This document shows, piece after piece, positions 1-7,256 of a DNA stretch of 32,964 bases. The notes beneath the pieces were generated by a model. That model was given only the letters and a program-made list of their open reading frames with translations, did not search any database and was not told where the DNA came from. This stretch comes from Williamwhitmania sp. (GTDB taxonomy: Bacteria > Bacteroidota > Bacteroidia > Bacteroidales > Williamwhitmaniaceae): positions 1-32,964 of the forward strand of contig DATKVT010000043.1 of assembly GCA_035529935.1 (NCBI GenBank), in the 5' to 3' direction. Made by a program: the position numbers and the translations under genes. Positions within the stretch are counted from its first letter, which is position 1. Every line of letters begins with the position of its first letter.

Positions 1-470
1 AGAAAGAGTTTGAGGCACTTAACGCTGAGCTCATGGGTTTGAGTATTGACAGCATTCATGCTCACCTTGGATGGGTCAACAATGTTCGGGAGAAGACAGG
101 TGTCTACTTCGACTTCCCCATTATTGCTGACCTCGACATGAAGGTTTCAAAACTTTACGGAATGCTGCAGCCAAACGAGAGCGAAACGGCTGCCGTAAGA
201 GCAGTGTTCTTCATCGATCCTTCAAAGAAGATTCGTTTGATTATGTATTACCCGCTCAACGTTGGCCGGAACATGAACGAAATTCTTAGGGTGCTAAAGG
301 CAATGCAGGTGGCCGACAAGTTTAAGGTTGCCCTTCCACTTGACTGGACTCCTGGTGACAAGGTGATAGTTCCACCGCCGAAGACCCTGGATGAGCTAAC
401 CGCTAGGAATGCCGACAATTCGCTTGAAAAGGTAGATTTTTATCTAGCCAAAAAGGACTTGAAGGTTTAA
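1..470 (+). CDS. Peroxiredoxin, 1-Cys Prx6-like, C-terminal part (5' end outside window)
   Basis: The frame is open from the left edge (codons in phase with position 3) to the stop at 468-470, so this is the 3' part of a longer gene; the ATG at 33 is internal. Peroxiredoxins of this class reduce hydrogen peroxide and organic hydroperoxides in the cytoplasm. The visible part has the Prx6-type pattern: GLSIDSIHAHLGW, then a PIIADLD strand, LYGML, a RAVFFIDP strand, YYPLNVGRN, and the long C-terminal arm with LPLDWTPGDKVIVPPP. That arm separates Prx6-type from shorter AhpC/PrxQ forms. The peroxidatic cysteine lies upstream of the window and cannot be checked. A terminator follows directly, so the gene ends its transcript here. 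Confidence 0.93.
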   Translation, partial: KEFEALNAELMGLSIDSIHAHLGWVNNVREKTGVYFDFPIIADLDMKVSKLYGMLQPNESETAAVRAVFFIDPSKKIRLIMYYPLNVGRNMNEILRVLKAMQVADKFKVALPLDWTPGDKVIVPPPKTLDELTARNADNSLEKVDFYLAKKDLKV

Positions 471-493
471 ATAGCCCAGAAAAATAGTTGTTA

Positions 494-523
494 AGGGGCA
501 GCATTGTGCTGCCTCTTTTTATT
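494..523 (+). terminator. Rho-independent terminator after the peroxiredoxin gene
   Basis: A perfect 7-bp stem (ggcagca at 497-503, tgctgcc at 507-513) with a 3-nt loop is extended by a G-T and a G-C pair. Five Ts follow at 516-520. It lies 24 nt after the peroxiredoxin stop and serves the + strand. Confidence 0.85.
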
Positions 524-556
524 TACCCATGTGCGAAATATCTGATTTCTTCGTTT

Positions 557-564
557 TACTTTCG
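557..564 (+). promoter_or_regulatory. Candidate Bacteroidota -7 box (TACTTTCG)
   Basis: TACTTTCG differs by one base from the TAnnTTTG consensus. It sits just after the peroxiredoxin terminator and 16 nt before the TTG codon taken as the start of the DUF3108 gene. No clear -33 box is seen. If real, the upstream in-frame ATG at 529 cannot be the start, because it precedes the promoter. Confidence 0.4.
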
Positions 565-579
565 CAACAAATATTTCAG

Positions 580-1434
580 TTGAAGGTGGAACGGAGGATT
601 TGGTTAAGGTTATTTTGCCTTTTGTGGGCTGTTGGGTTGACCTTTAGCGCAGCTGCTCAAGTTGATTCATTGAATCCTGCCTTTCAGGTTGGGGAAACCC
701 TTCGCTATAAAATATCGTTTGGCTTTCTCGATGTTGGCACCGCTGACATGCGAGTTTACTTAGCTAACAATGGGGATGATCCTGTTTACTTTGTGAAGGC
801 GGAGGCTCACACCGATGCCTTAGCCAACAAGCTGTTTACCATTTACGATGTGTATGAAAGTTATATCGATATTTCTACCGGATTGCCAGTAAAATCCATT
901 CGTGATATTTCGGAAAACAACTATAGGTATTACAACGAGGTTACATTTATGCGAAATACCAAGCAGGTATTTAGCTCTAGGAGTGGCGTGCATTCGGTTC
1001 CCGACTCCATTCTCGACATTCTTTCTGCATTCTATTACGCTCGACGTTTTGCGCTAAACAAGCTCGTTGTTGATCAGAAGGTTGGGTTTAACACCTACTT
1101 TGCCGACGAGGTATTCAAGTTTGAGATGGTATACAAAGGTATAGAGATGGTGAAGACCGCCTTTGGCTGGATTGAGTGCCAGAAGTTTGTCCCCATTGTT
1201 CAGCTAGGCAGGTTGTTTCGCAAGAAGGATGCCGTTGTGTTTTACATTACCAACGATGCTAACCGGTTGCCTGTAAAGATCCAGATGCGGATGTTTTTTA
1301 GCAGCGTGGAGGTGAATTTGGAGGAGTTTTATGGTTTGAGTAACTCCATGTCCGTTTACAAAAACAAGAAACGAAAGGATAGCAAAAAAAATATGCCGGA
1401 ACAACTTAGTGGCTCAGATAAAAAGCCGGAATAA
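580..1434 (+). CDS. DUF3108 domain protein, exported
   Basis: About 284 residues from TTG 580. An in-frame ATG at 529 would add 17 residues ahead of the signal peptide and lies upstream of the likely -7 box, so I prefer TTG 580 or GTG 586. The N-terminus is a clear signal peptide: basic VERR, then a hydrophobic run ending FSAAAQ. The mature protein is mostly beta-strand, with the DUF3108 hallmarks: a GETLRYKISFGFLDVGTADM opening, YESYID, and a late PVKIQM strand. The tail is Lys-rich. The family is periplasmic or outer-membrane associated and of unknown function; I do not propose one. It is a single gene between two terminators. Confidence 0.85.
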   Translation: MKVERRIWLRLFCLLWAVGLTFSAAAQVDSLNPAFQVGETLRYKISFGFLDVGTADMRVYLANNGDDPVYFVKAEAHTDALANKLFTIYDVYESYIDISTGLPVKSIRDISENNYRYYNEVTFMRNTKQVFSSRSGVHSVPDSILDILSAFYYARRFALNKLVVDQKVGFNTYFADEVFKFEMVYKGIEMVKTAFGWIECQKFVPIVQLGRLFRKKDAVVFYITNDANRLPVKIQMRMFFSSVEVNLEEFYGLSNSMSVYKNKKRKDSKKNMPEQLSGSDKKPE

Positions 1435-1470
1435 AAAAATCCCCAACTTTTCCGAAGAAAAGCCGGGGGC
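1431..1470 (-). terminator. Rho-independent terminator of the MBL-fold hydrolase gene
   Basis: Read on the - strand, CCCCGG, CTTTTC, TTCG, GAAAAG, TTGGGG forms a hairpin with a 6-bp inner and a 4-bp outer stem around a 2x2 mismatch (1441-1468). It is followed by ATTTTTTTAT (1440-1431). The T-run is on the - strand only, so it mainly ends the leftward gene. It also lies just after the stop of the rightward DUF3108 gene. A weaker hairpin, gttcc/ggaac, lies at about 1477-1495. Confidence 0.8.
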
Positions 1471-1505
1471 CCTAGAGTTCCTTTTGGGAGGGAACCATCT
1501 TGGGA

Positions 1506-2216
1506 TTATCTAACTTCAACCTTAATTTTTCCGCTTAACAATTCTTTAAACTTTTCGGCATCGGCCTTGGTGCCCTCGTAAAGGCCGTAATGAATGGGTA
1601 TGGCAATGGATGCTTTTACATCAAGTGCCGCTTCGGTAGCCTCTTCCACCGAATTCATGGTGTAGGTTTGTCCAAGGGGAAGCATAACAATGTCAACCTT
1701 GAGGTTCTTCATCTCAGGAATACGTTCGGTATCCCCAGTATGGTAAACCTTAACGCCATCGAGGGTAAGGATGTAGCCCACCCAATTGTTGCTCTTTGGA
1801 TGAAATTTGGTTTTTACCACATTGTAGGCAGGAACTGCTTCTATGTTGATGCCGTCAATGGTGGTGGTGAAGCCAGGGGCAGAAGCAATCTTCTCCTTGG
1901 CAATTAAGTCAGTGGCATCATCAAGGCAAGCCTGAGGTGCAACGAGGATGGTTTTGTTAGTAATTATTTTATTGATGTCTTCCTTCGACCAGTGATCCTT
2001 GTGAGGATGGGTAATCAAAATAATGTCCGCCTTTACGCTATCCTTAAGCTGGTATGGGTCAATGTAGATAGTGAGCCCGTGGTAATGAATTCTTACCGCG
2101 GCTTGCCCCAACCATTCAATCTCATTTGCTACCTTCTGCACTTTGGGATCAACGGGTTTCATTGCAATGCTACTGATTAAAAATAATATGGGAAATAAAA
2201 TTTGCACACCATCCAA
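1506..2216 (-). CDS. Metallo-beta-lactamase-fold hydrolase (UlaG/UPF0173-like)
   Basis: 236 residues. The metal-binding motif is intact: THPHKDHW matches H-x-H-x-D-H, followed by a later HTGD and a C-terminal IPIHYG. The early WLGQAAVRI motif and IDPY are typical of the UlaG/UPF0173 branch of the superfamily, whose members bind two metals and hydrolyse varied substrates; the substrate cannot be told from sequence. The N-terminus LFPILFLISSIA is hydrophobic and could be a signal peptide, making the protein periplasmic. If instead translation starts at the Met encoded at 2162-2160, it would be cytoplasmic. It appears monocistronic and ends at a strong terminator. Confidence 0.85.
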   Translation of the reverse strand: MDGVQILFPILFLISSIAMKPVDPKVQKVANEIEWLGQAAVRIHYHGLTIYIDPYQLKDSVKADIILITHPHKDHWSKEDINKIITNKTILVAPQACLDDATDLIAKEKIASAPGFTTTIDGINIEAVPAYNVVKTKFHPKSNNWVGYILTLDGVKVYHTGDTERIPEMKNLKVDIVMLPLGQTYTMNSVEEATEAALDVKASIAIPIHYGLYEGTKADAEKFKELLSGKIKVEVR

Positions 2217-2457
2217 TTTCTAATGCAAGCTACTACAAAAAATAGCGCGCTGCAAGAACTGAAAGCTAAATAGCTATAAATTCAGTTAGGAGCCTCTTAT
2301 ACCCTCCAGTTGTTTGGTATGTCAATGGTTTAGTTTGCATTGTAATACCCTTACCAACGTTCACAAAACGGATAGGCATATCATTAAAAAGCTTAATTTT
2401 GTTGTGGCTGCAAATGCTCATTCAAGTAGGCAAAGAAAGGTAGCAAATTATTGATCT

Positions 2458-3156
2458 ATGGCGGCAACCTACATTTTTCCTGACATCCACGGGTGCGCTA
2501 AAACTTTCCGATATCTGCTAGAGGATGTAGTCTCACCTACACAGAAGGATAAACTCATCTTTTTGGGAGACTATATCGATCGCGGGCCAAATTCAGCCGG
2601 AGTGATTAATATGATTATCTCACTGATTTATTCTGGTTACCAGGTTACTGCGCTTAGGGGTAACCATGAGCAAATGCTTCTCGATTCCATAGCTGATGCC
2701 TACGCCTTTACAATCTGGAAACTAAACTCCGCGCGTAAAACATTAATGAGTTATGGCTGGAATATTGAAGATGTAGCGCATGAAAAGCTGATTAGCTTAA
2801 TACCGAAGGATCATCTTCACTTATTACAGGAAATGCCAATTCTACACCAGTTAGGCAGTTCACTTTGGAGTGTCCATGCTGGTATCCAGTTTCCAATTCG
2901 TGCGGAATTTTTACAGCAATACCTATGGCTGCGTCCCTGGGAGTGTGTTGATTCTATTACGGAAGGGGTTACCGTAATCCATGGACACACCCCAATTCCA
3001 CTGGTGGAGGTGGAGAAGCAGATTGCTCTATGGGGGCGGCTAGTAAATCTTGATGCTGGTTGCGTTTATGCCGGAATGCGTGAAGATCTTGGTAATCTAG
3101 TCTGTCTTCGGCTTGAAGACAGACACCTCTTCTATACCCCAAACATAGATTTGTAA
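2458..3156 (+). CDS. PPP-family metallophosphoesterase (serine/threonine phosphatase or ApaH-like)
   Basis: 232 residues, the usual length for bacterial PPP phosphatases. The full metal-site signature is present: D9-x-H11 in FPDIHG, GDYIDRG at 37-43, RGNHE at 67-71, then a His in SVHAG and the HGHTP motif near residue 180. These proteins use a dinuclear metal centre to hydrolyse phosphoserine/threonine or diadenosine tetraphosphate; motifs alone do not separate the two. Start is the ATG at 2458. A TAATTTTG match to the -7 box lies at 2394-2401, without a visible -33 box. The 240-nt gap before it holds no other recognisable element. Confidence 0.88.
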   Translation: MAATYIFPDIHGCAKTFRYLLEDVVSPTQKDKLIFLGDYIDRGPNSAGVINMIISLIYSGYQVTALRGNHEQMLLDSIADAYAFTIWKLNSARKTLMSYGWNIEDVAHEKLISLIPKDHLHLLQEMPILHQLGSSLWSVHAGIQFPIRAEFLQQYLWLRPWECVDSITEGVTVIHGHTPIPLVEVEKQIALWGRLVNLDAGCVYAGMREDLGNLVCLRLEDRHLFYTPNIDL

Positions 3157-3159
3157 AAA

Positions 3160-3193
3160 CAACAAAGCCTCCAGTTTATTGAAGGCTTTGTTG
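3160..3193 (-). terminator. Terminator between convergent PPP and zinc-protease genes
   Basis: An 11-bp perfect stem (caacaaagcct at 3160-3170, aggctttgttg at 3183-3193) with a 12-nt loop. On the - strand it runs into TTTTTAC, ending the leftward zinc-protease gene. The + strand side lacks a T-run, but the hairpin follows the rightward stop by 3 nt and may act in both directions. Confidence 0.85.
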
Positions 3194-3202
3194 ATGAGAT
3201 TC

Positions 3203-3886
3203 TTAACTTCGCCTTCCGCCCATATACACCAGCACAAGGTAAATTAAGGTGGCAAGCGACGAAATGGCGGCAATAAAGTAGGTATAGGCAGCCCATTTTA
3301 GTGCATCGAAGGCTTTTTCCTGAGTTGCAACAGTTGTTATTCCTGATGTCTTTAACCAAACTAACGCTCTTCTACTTGCATCCACTTCGACAGGTAGGGT
3401 AATTATGCTAAATAGCGTGGTGGTGGCAAAGAGTAGAATACCAAAGAATAAAAGCTGTGGAAAGATGTTGACCATTAAAATTCCAGCCAGCAATACCCAT
3501 TGCATCCATTGAGAGGCAAAATTAACAACCGGTACAAGCTGCGAGCGAAAATTGAGCATTGCATACCCTCTGGCATGCTGAACTGCATGTCCACATTCAT
3601 GGGCAGCAATGGCTGCCGCTGCAATACTAGTGCCAAAATAGACGTCATGGCTAAGGTTAACGGTTTTGTTAACAGGATTGTAGTGGTCGGTGAGCATGCC
3701 CGATACGGATCCGATTTTGACACCCTGAATACCACTATCACGTAGCATTTTCTCAGCAACCGCTTTGCCACTTAATCCGTTTGCTGTTGGTATTTGTGAA
3801 TACCTTTTAAACCGGTTCTGTAGCGATTTGCTAACGAGCCAACTTGCAAGGGCAAATAGCCCAAATATGAGGTATAATCCAATCAT
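3203..3886 (-). CDS. Membrane zinc metallopeptidase, YugP-like
   Basis: About 227 residues from the ATG at 3886. An in-frame ATG at 3916 would add ten polar residues before the first membrane segment and is less likely. The zinc-protease motif HECGH lies at residues 96-100 within AAHECGHAVQHARGY, the hallmark of the YugP family (a DUF-type neutral zinc metallopeptidase). Hydrophobic segments occur at about 3-18, 130-150, 152-172 and 205-222, so it is an integral membrane protein with the active site between the first and second segments. ALVWLKTSG and the downstream AAYTYFIAA stretch also fit the family. Its substrates are unknown. It looks monocistronic with its own terminator. Confidence 0.88.
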   Translation of the reverse strand: MIGLYLIFGLFALASWLVSKSLQNRFKRYSQIPTANGLSGKAVAEKMLRDSGIQGVKIGSVSGMLTDHYNPVNKTVNLSHDVYFGTSIAAAAIAAHECGHAVQHARGYAMLNFRSQLVPVVNFASQWMQWVLLAGILMVNIFPQLLFFGILLFATTTLFSIITLPVEVDASRRALVWLKTSGITTVATQEKAFDALKWAAYTYFIAAISSLATLIYLVLVYMGGRRS

Positions 3887-4006
3887 TTTATGAGATTTTA
3901 TTCCAAGAATTGTCAATTCTTATGCCGAAATTAAAACCTGCATATTTGTCATTCTTTTACTAAAACTAGTAGTTGGTCAACTATTTAAATATTTTCTTTC
4001 TGCAAT

Positions 4007-4037
4007 TTTGGATTTAATTCTGAACCGAATATCTTTG
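4007..4037 (+). promoter_or_regulatory. Bacteroidota-type promoter (TTTG, 19 nt, TATCTTTG)
   Basis: TTTG at 4007-4010 and TATCTTTG at 4030-4037 are separated by exactly 19 nt. This matches the primary sigma-factor promoter of Bacteroidota (TTTG, 19-21 nt, TAnnTTTG). The -7 box ends 26 nt before the ATG of the DUF3298 gene. It is the best promoter match in the window. Confidence 0.72.
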
Positions 4038-4063
4038 GCATCTCTCAATTATACCCTCCAATA

Positions 4064-4882
4064 ATGAAGAAAAAGTATGTTTCGGTAATTGCTATATTGG
4101 TTGTACTGACCATTGTTGTTGTATTAGTAATTAGGTATATTGGTAATGCCAACAGCAGTGAGCCTATTTCAGTGACTACCGATTCTGTAGTTTTCAAAAA
4201 AGGTTGCTACGCAGCCGATTCCTCCTGCCTCTATATCAGTTTCCATTTCCCAGTGGTTGACAAGGATAAGGATGGTCGGCTTTCGATGTTGTTGAACTCT
4301 GACTTTTTGCAGATGGTGGGCGACAGCCTAAAAGGGACTATGAGTGGCACAATCAAGGAGCACCTGAGCAGCATTGCGATGCAGTACGACAGCTCATTTG
4401 TGGACTATACCGGAGCATTCCCTTCGGGGGCGGTGAATACTTGGTATTTAAAGGTACGCTACAACGTTCTTATTAACGATGGAAAAATCCTTTGCATTCA
4501 ATATCTCTCCGACGATTATATGGGTGGTGCACATGGCACCTATCGATACCACTACTTGAATTTGGCATTACAACAGCCACGTCCTTTGTCCATTTCTGAT
4601 GTAGTTAGCGATCTAGATGTATTCGCCGAAAGGGCAGAGGAGGCCTTTAGACATCATTTTAAAATTCCAGAAGGAAAGAGTTTGGATAATTTTTGGTTTC
4701 CACAGGGTAAGTTCATTCTTCCTTCGGAGTATGGCTTTTCTAACGAGGGCGTTATCCTGCACTACAATGTCTATGAGATTGCGCCCTATTCGGATGGTGA
4801 CATTAAAGTGGTGGTTCCCTACTCGAGCATTAAGGATATTCTAAATAGCGATTGGAGCTATCTCGCCGAGACTAAATCTTAA
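4064..4882 (+). CDS. DUF4163/DUF3298 domain protein, membrane-anchored
   Basis: 272 residues. Residues 1-25 (KKK, then a long Ile/Val run) form an uncleaved anchor or signal peptide. A DUF4163-like segment follows, with two nearby Cys (GCYAADSSC) that could form a disulfide. Next comes DUF3298, recognised by YMGGAHGTY near residue 155 and by YNVYEIAPYSDG near 240. The same domain pair occurs in the extracellular part of RsiV-like anti-sigma factors, where the region binds lysozyme. Here there is no cytoplasmic anti-sigma domain, so an envelope protein of unknown role is the safest call. The 3' end overlaps the convergent SpoIIE-type gene by 11 bp. Confidence 0.82.
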   Translation: MKKKYVSVIAILVVLTIVVVLVIRYIGNANSSEPISVTTDSVVFKKGCYAADSSCLYISFHFPVVDKDKDGRLSMLLNSDFLQMVGDSLKGTMSGTIKEHLSSIAMQYDSSFVDYTGAFPSGAVNTWYLKVRYNVLINDGKILCIQYLSDDYMGGAHGTYRYHYLNLALQQPRPLSISDVVSDLDVFAERAEEAFRHHFKIPEGKSLDNFWFPQGKFILPSEYGFSNEGVILHYNVYEIAPYSDGDIKVVVPYSSIKDILNSDWSYLAETKS

Positions 4883-7061
4883 TTCCAAGGATTAATACAT
4901 CATCAACCTGAATGCCGTTGCCTTTCCATGCATCAAAGGAACATTCTAGAATATTCTTTTGCTGTTCTAATGGTTTGTCGCTCATTTGCAGCAGTAGATT
5001 TTTGAGACCTTTAACTCTGAACTTCTTACCATCGGGTCCGCCAAACTGGTCAGCGTAACCATCGGTACCAAGGTATAGACAGTCGTCCGGCATAATGCTC
5101 AGCTCCTTGGTGGTGAAAGAATTCATGTTGTAGTAACTGCCAACGGGCATTTTGTCGCCAGTAACATCAATCAATTCCGACTTTCTGGCGATAAATAAAT
5201 TAGCATTTGCGCCGCTAAAGAGTGCTTTGTTCCTTTTTTTGTTGATAAATAAAATTGCAGCGTCCATCCCTTCATTGTTTATCGGATCGTTGGAGTTCTG
5301 ATGCAAGGATGAAATAAATTTTGCTCTGAGCGAATTTAAAATCTCGTGTGGTTCTGGAATTCTTTGCTGGCTCACAATCTCATTGAGGAAGGCAACTCCA
5401 AGAAGGCTCATGAATGCTCCTGGAACTCCATGACCGGTACAGTCTGCCACAACAAAAATAGAAAAGTGTTCAGTGTCTCTTACCCAATAAAAATCGCCGC
5501 TAACAATTTCTCTTGGCCTAAAAAGCGCAAAGTAAGGAGGGAGGTGCGCCTGGTTTAAGTCTTTCGATTCAAGAACTGCGTGCTGAATTCTTGAGGCGTA
5601 GCGGATGCTATTGGTGATCTCCTCCTTTTGCATGGATATTTGATTCTTTTGTTCCTTTGCAATGTCGCGCTGTTTTTTGAGCTGTTCCGATTTCTCCTCA
5701 ATTTCTAGAAGTATTCGCTCGAGCCGTAGGTTTTTCTCCTCAATCTCTTGCTGTTTTATCTTTAACGAGTTGTGTTCCGATTTCTTGCTTCGGTAACGTT
5801 TTAGCAAAATAATTAGCAGAACGCCAAGTAGCACTACCGATAATCCCAGCATCAGCCCAAAATATGTTTGCATTCGTAACCGGGTGCTTTGTATCTCCTG
5901 CAGGTGGCTGAGGGTTTGAATTTCCTTCTCCTTCTTTTCCGATTCATACTTGGCTTCAACATCCTCAATTATGCGCTGCTTTTCTTCGGAAAAAACTGAA
6001 TCCTGAAGTGTAGTATAGGCAATATAGGCTTTCAATGCATTTTCATACTCTCTCTTCTGGCGAAGAATTAGGAATTCAATCTCAAGATTCTCTATCTTTA
6101 GGTCAGGCGACCCCACCTCCTTTATCTTTTTCTGATTTTCGTTGGAAATGGTACGTGCCATATTAGTATTTCCCATTTCTAAATAGATTCTTGAGATATT
6201 GTTGTTGGTGTTAGCTTCGCCCCATTTGTCGTGCTGCTGACGATACTGCACTAACGCCATGTTGAAGTAATCGAGGGCCTTTGGATAAAGTTTAAGCTCT
6301 GAGCATACAAGGCCAATATTGTTTATTGTATTGGCAAAGTTCCCCTTTGGATCTAGATTTTTCTTTAGCTCTAGCGCTTTCTCGAGAAATTCCAAGGCCT
6401 TAATGTTTTGGCCCATTTTGAAGTATGAGATGCCAATATTATTCATGGTTTTAGCTAGACCAAAAGTATTATTCTGCTGCTCATAGATTGTTCTCGCTTT
6501 TGAAAGGTAATTAATTGCTTGGGGATAGTCTTTAGTATGGAGGTAAACCAGTCCAATGGCGTTATATAAATAGGCAATCTCACTGATCTTGTTTCTTGGT
6601 TCGTAAATAGAAAGTGCTCTAAGAAGAAATTGCAGCCCTTGGTCATACTTATTCATCTCCCTTAGCGCGAGCCCCATTTTTGCATAGCTGTCGGCCATAT
6701 TCAGTGAATCGCCATTGTCTTCAAAGTAAATTAGGCATTTTTCTATTTGCCGATAGCCCGAATCGAGATTGCCAGTGGAGATGTTTGCCAATCCAGTAAT
6801 TAGCCCAATCCTAGCATTTAAATAATCTTTATTCATCGTCTGAAAGGCTTCCCTAGGAATACTTTTCAGTAGTTCCAAACTCTTGTCTGGTGTTACCTCT
6901 GCAATGCTATCTGCATTGGACAATATGGTATTCACCTGCTTCACAATTGAATCCCCGCCTGCTTGATTGGTTTGGCTTGAATTAATACGACTGCATAGGA
7001 ATGCTATGGTCGCTAGCGATATTACTACAATTATGATGAGGAGTTTTGTTTTTGTTTGCAT
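4872..7061 (-). CDS. TPR-repeat SpoIIE-family (PP2C-type) serine phosphatase, membrane-bound
   Basis: 729 residues. Order: transmembrane segment 6-22; about six TPR-like repeats at 60-350 (repeated NNIG/YNAIG and A-x-x-x-x-x-x-A-L patterns); coil 355-398; second transmembrane segment 400-421; coiled coil 428-490; SpoIIE/PP2C domain 490-729. Catalytic motifs are present: SGDFYW at 521-526, VADCTGHGVPGAFMS from 538, LYLGTDGYADQFGG, and a terminal VDDVLILGIK. The TPR part would face the periplasm and the phosphatase the cytoplasm. SpoIIE-type enzymes usually dephosphorylate STAS-domain proteins. The STAS gene in this window lacks a phosphorylatable residue, so it is probably not the substrate. 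No terminator separates it from the convergent neighbour. Confidence 0.9.
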   Translation of the reverse strand: MQTKTKLLIIIVVISLATIAFLCSRINSSQTNQAGGDSIVKQVNTILSNADSIAEVTPDKSLELLKSIPREAFQTMNKDYLNARIGLITGLANISTGNLDSGYRQIEKCLIYFEDNGDSLNMADSYAKMGLALREMNKYDQGLQFLLRALSIYEPRNKISEIAYLYNAIGLVYLHTKDYPQAINYLSKARTIYEQQNNTFGLAKTMNNIGISYFKMGQNIKALEFLEKALELKKNLDPKGNFANTINNIGLVCSELKLYPKALDYFNMALVQYRQQHDKWGEANTNNNISRIYLEMGNTNMARTISNENQKKIKEVGSPDLKIENLEIEFLILRQKREYENALKAYIAYTTLQDSVFSEEKQRIIEDVEAKYESEKKEKEIQTLSHLQEIQSTRLRMQTYFGLMLGLSVVLLGVLLIILLKRYRSKKSEHNSLKIKQQEIEEKNLRLERILLEIEEKSEQLKKQRDIAKEQKNQISMQKEEITNSIRYASRIQHAVLESKDLNQAHLPPYFALFRPREIVSGDFYWVRDTEHFSIFVVADCTGHGVPGAFMSLLGVAFLNEIVSQQRIPEPHEILNSLRAKFISSLHQNSNDPINNEGMDAAILFINKKRNKALFSGANANLFIARKSELIDVTGDKMPVGSYYNMNSFTTKELSIMPDDCLYLGTDGYADQFGGPDGKKFRVKGLKNLLLQMSDKPLEQQKNILECSFDAWKGNGIQVDDVLILGIKI

Positions 7062-7233
7062 ACCTAAACTTATTGCTACTAAGGTATAACCATTATAGTA
7101 TTAATTCAAGTGCTGAAAGAGGGTATTTTATTTGGAAGTGATTGTAATTAGAGGCTTAGGTCCAACTATGCTGCTGATGATAAAGTTGATAGAATTATTA
7201 TTTTGGGTGGTGACTGGTTTAAATTATAGGATG

Positions 7234-7241
7234 TATATTTG
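7234..7241 (+). promoter_or_regulatory. Candidate -7 box (TATATTTG) of the Ca2+-ATPase gene
   Basis: TATATTTG fits TAnnTTTG and lies 15 nt before ATG 7257. No -33 box is visible at the expected distance. It overlaps the in-frame TTG at 7239, which argues against that codon as the start. Confidence 0.35.
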
Positions 7242-7256
7242 AAAAAAAATTGGTCG

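Noticed and set aside
2217-2230. Promoter for the MBL-fold gene on the - strand
   Set aside because: The nearest CAAAAAATA has the wrong spacing for the reverse complement of TAnnTTTG; no acceptable box was found.
4064-4882. DUF3298 protein as an RsiV-like anti-sigma factor
   Set aside because: No cytoplasmic anti-sigma segment precedes the membrane helix and no sigma-factor gene is adjacent.
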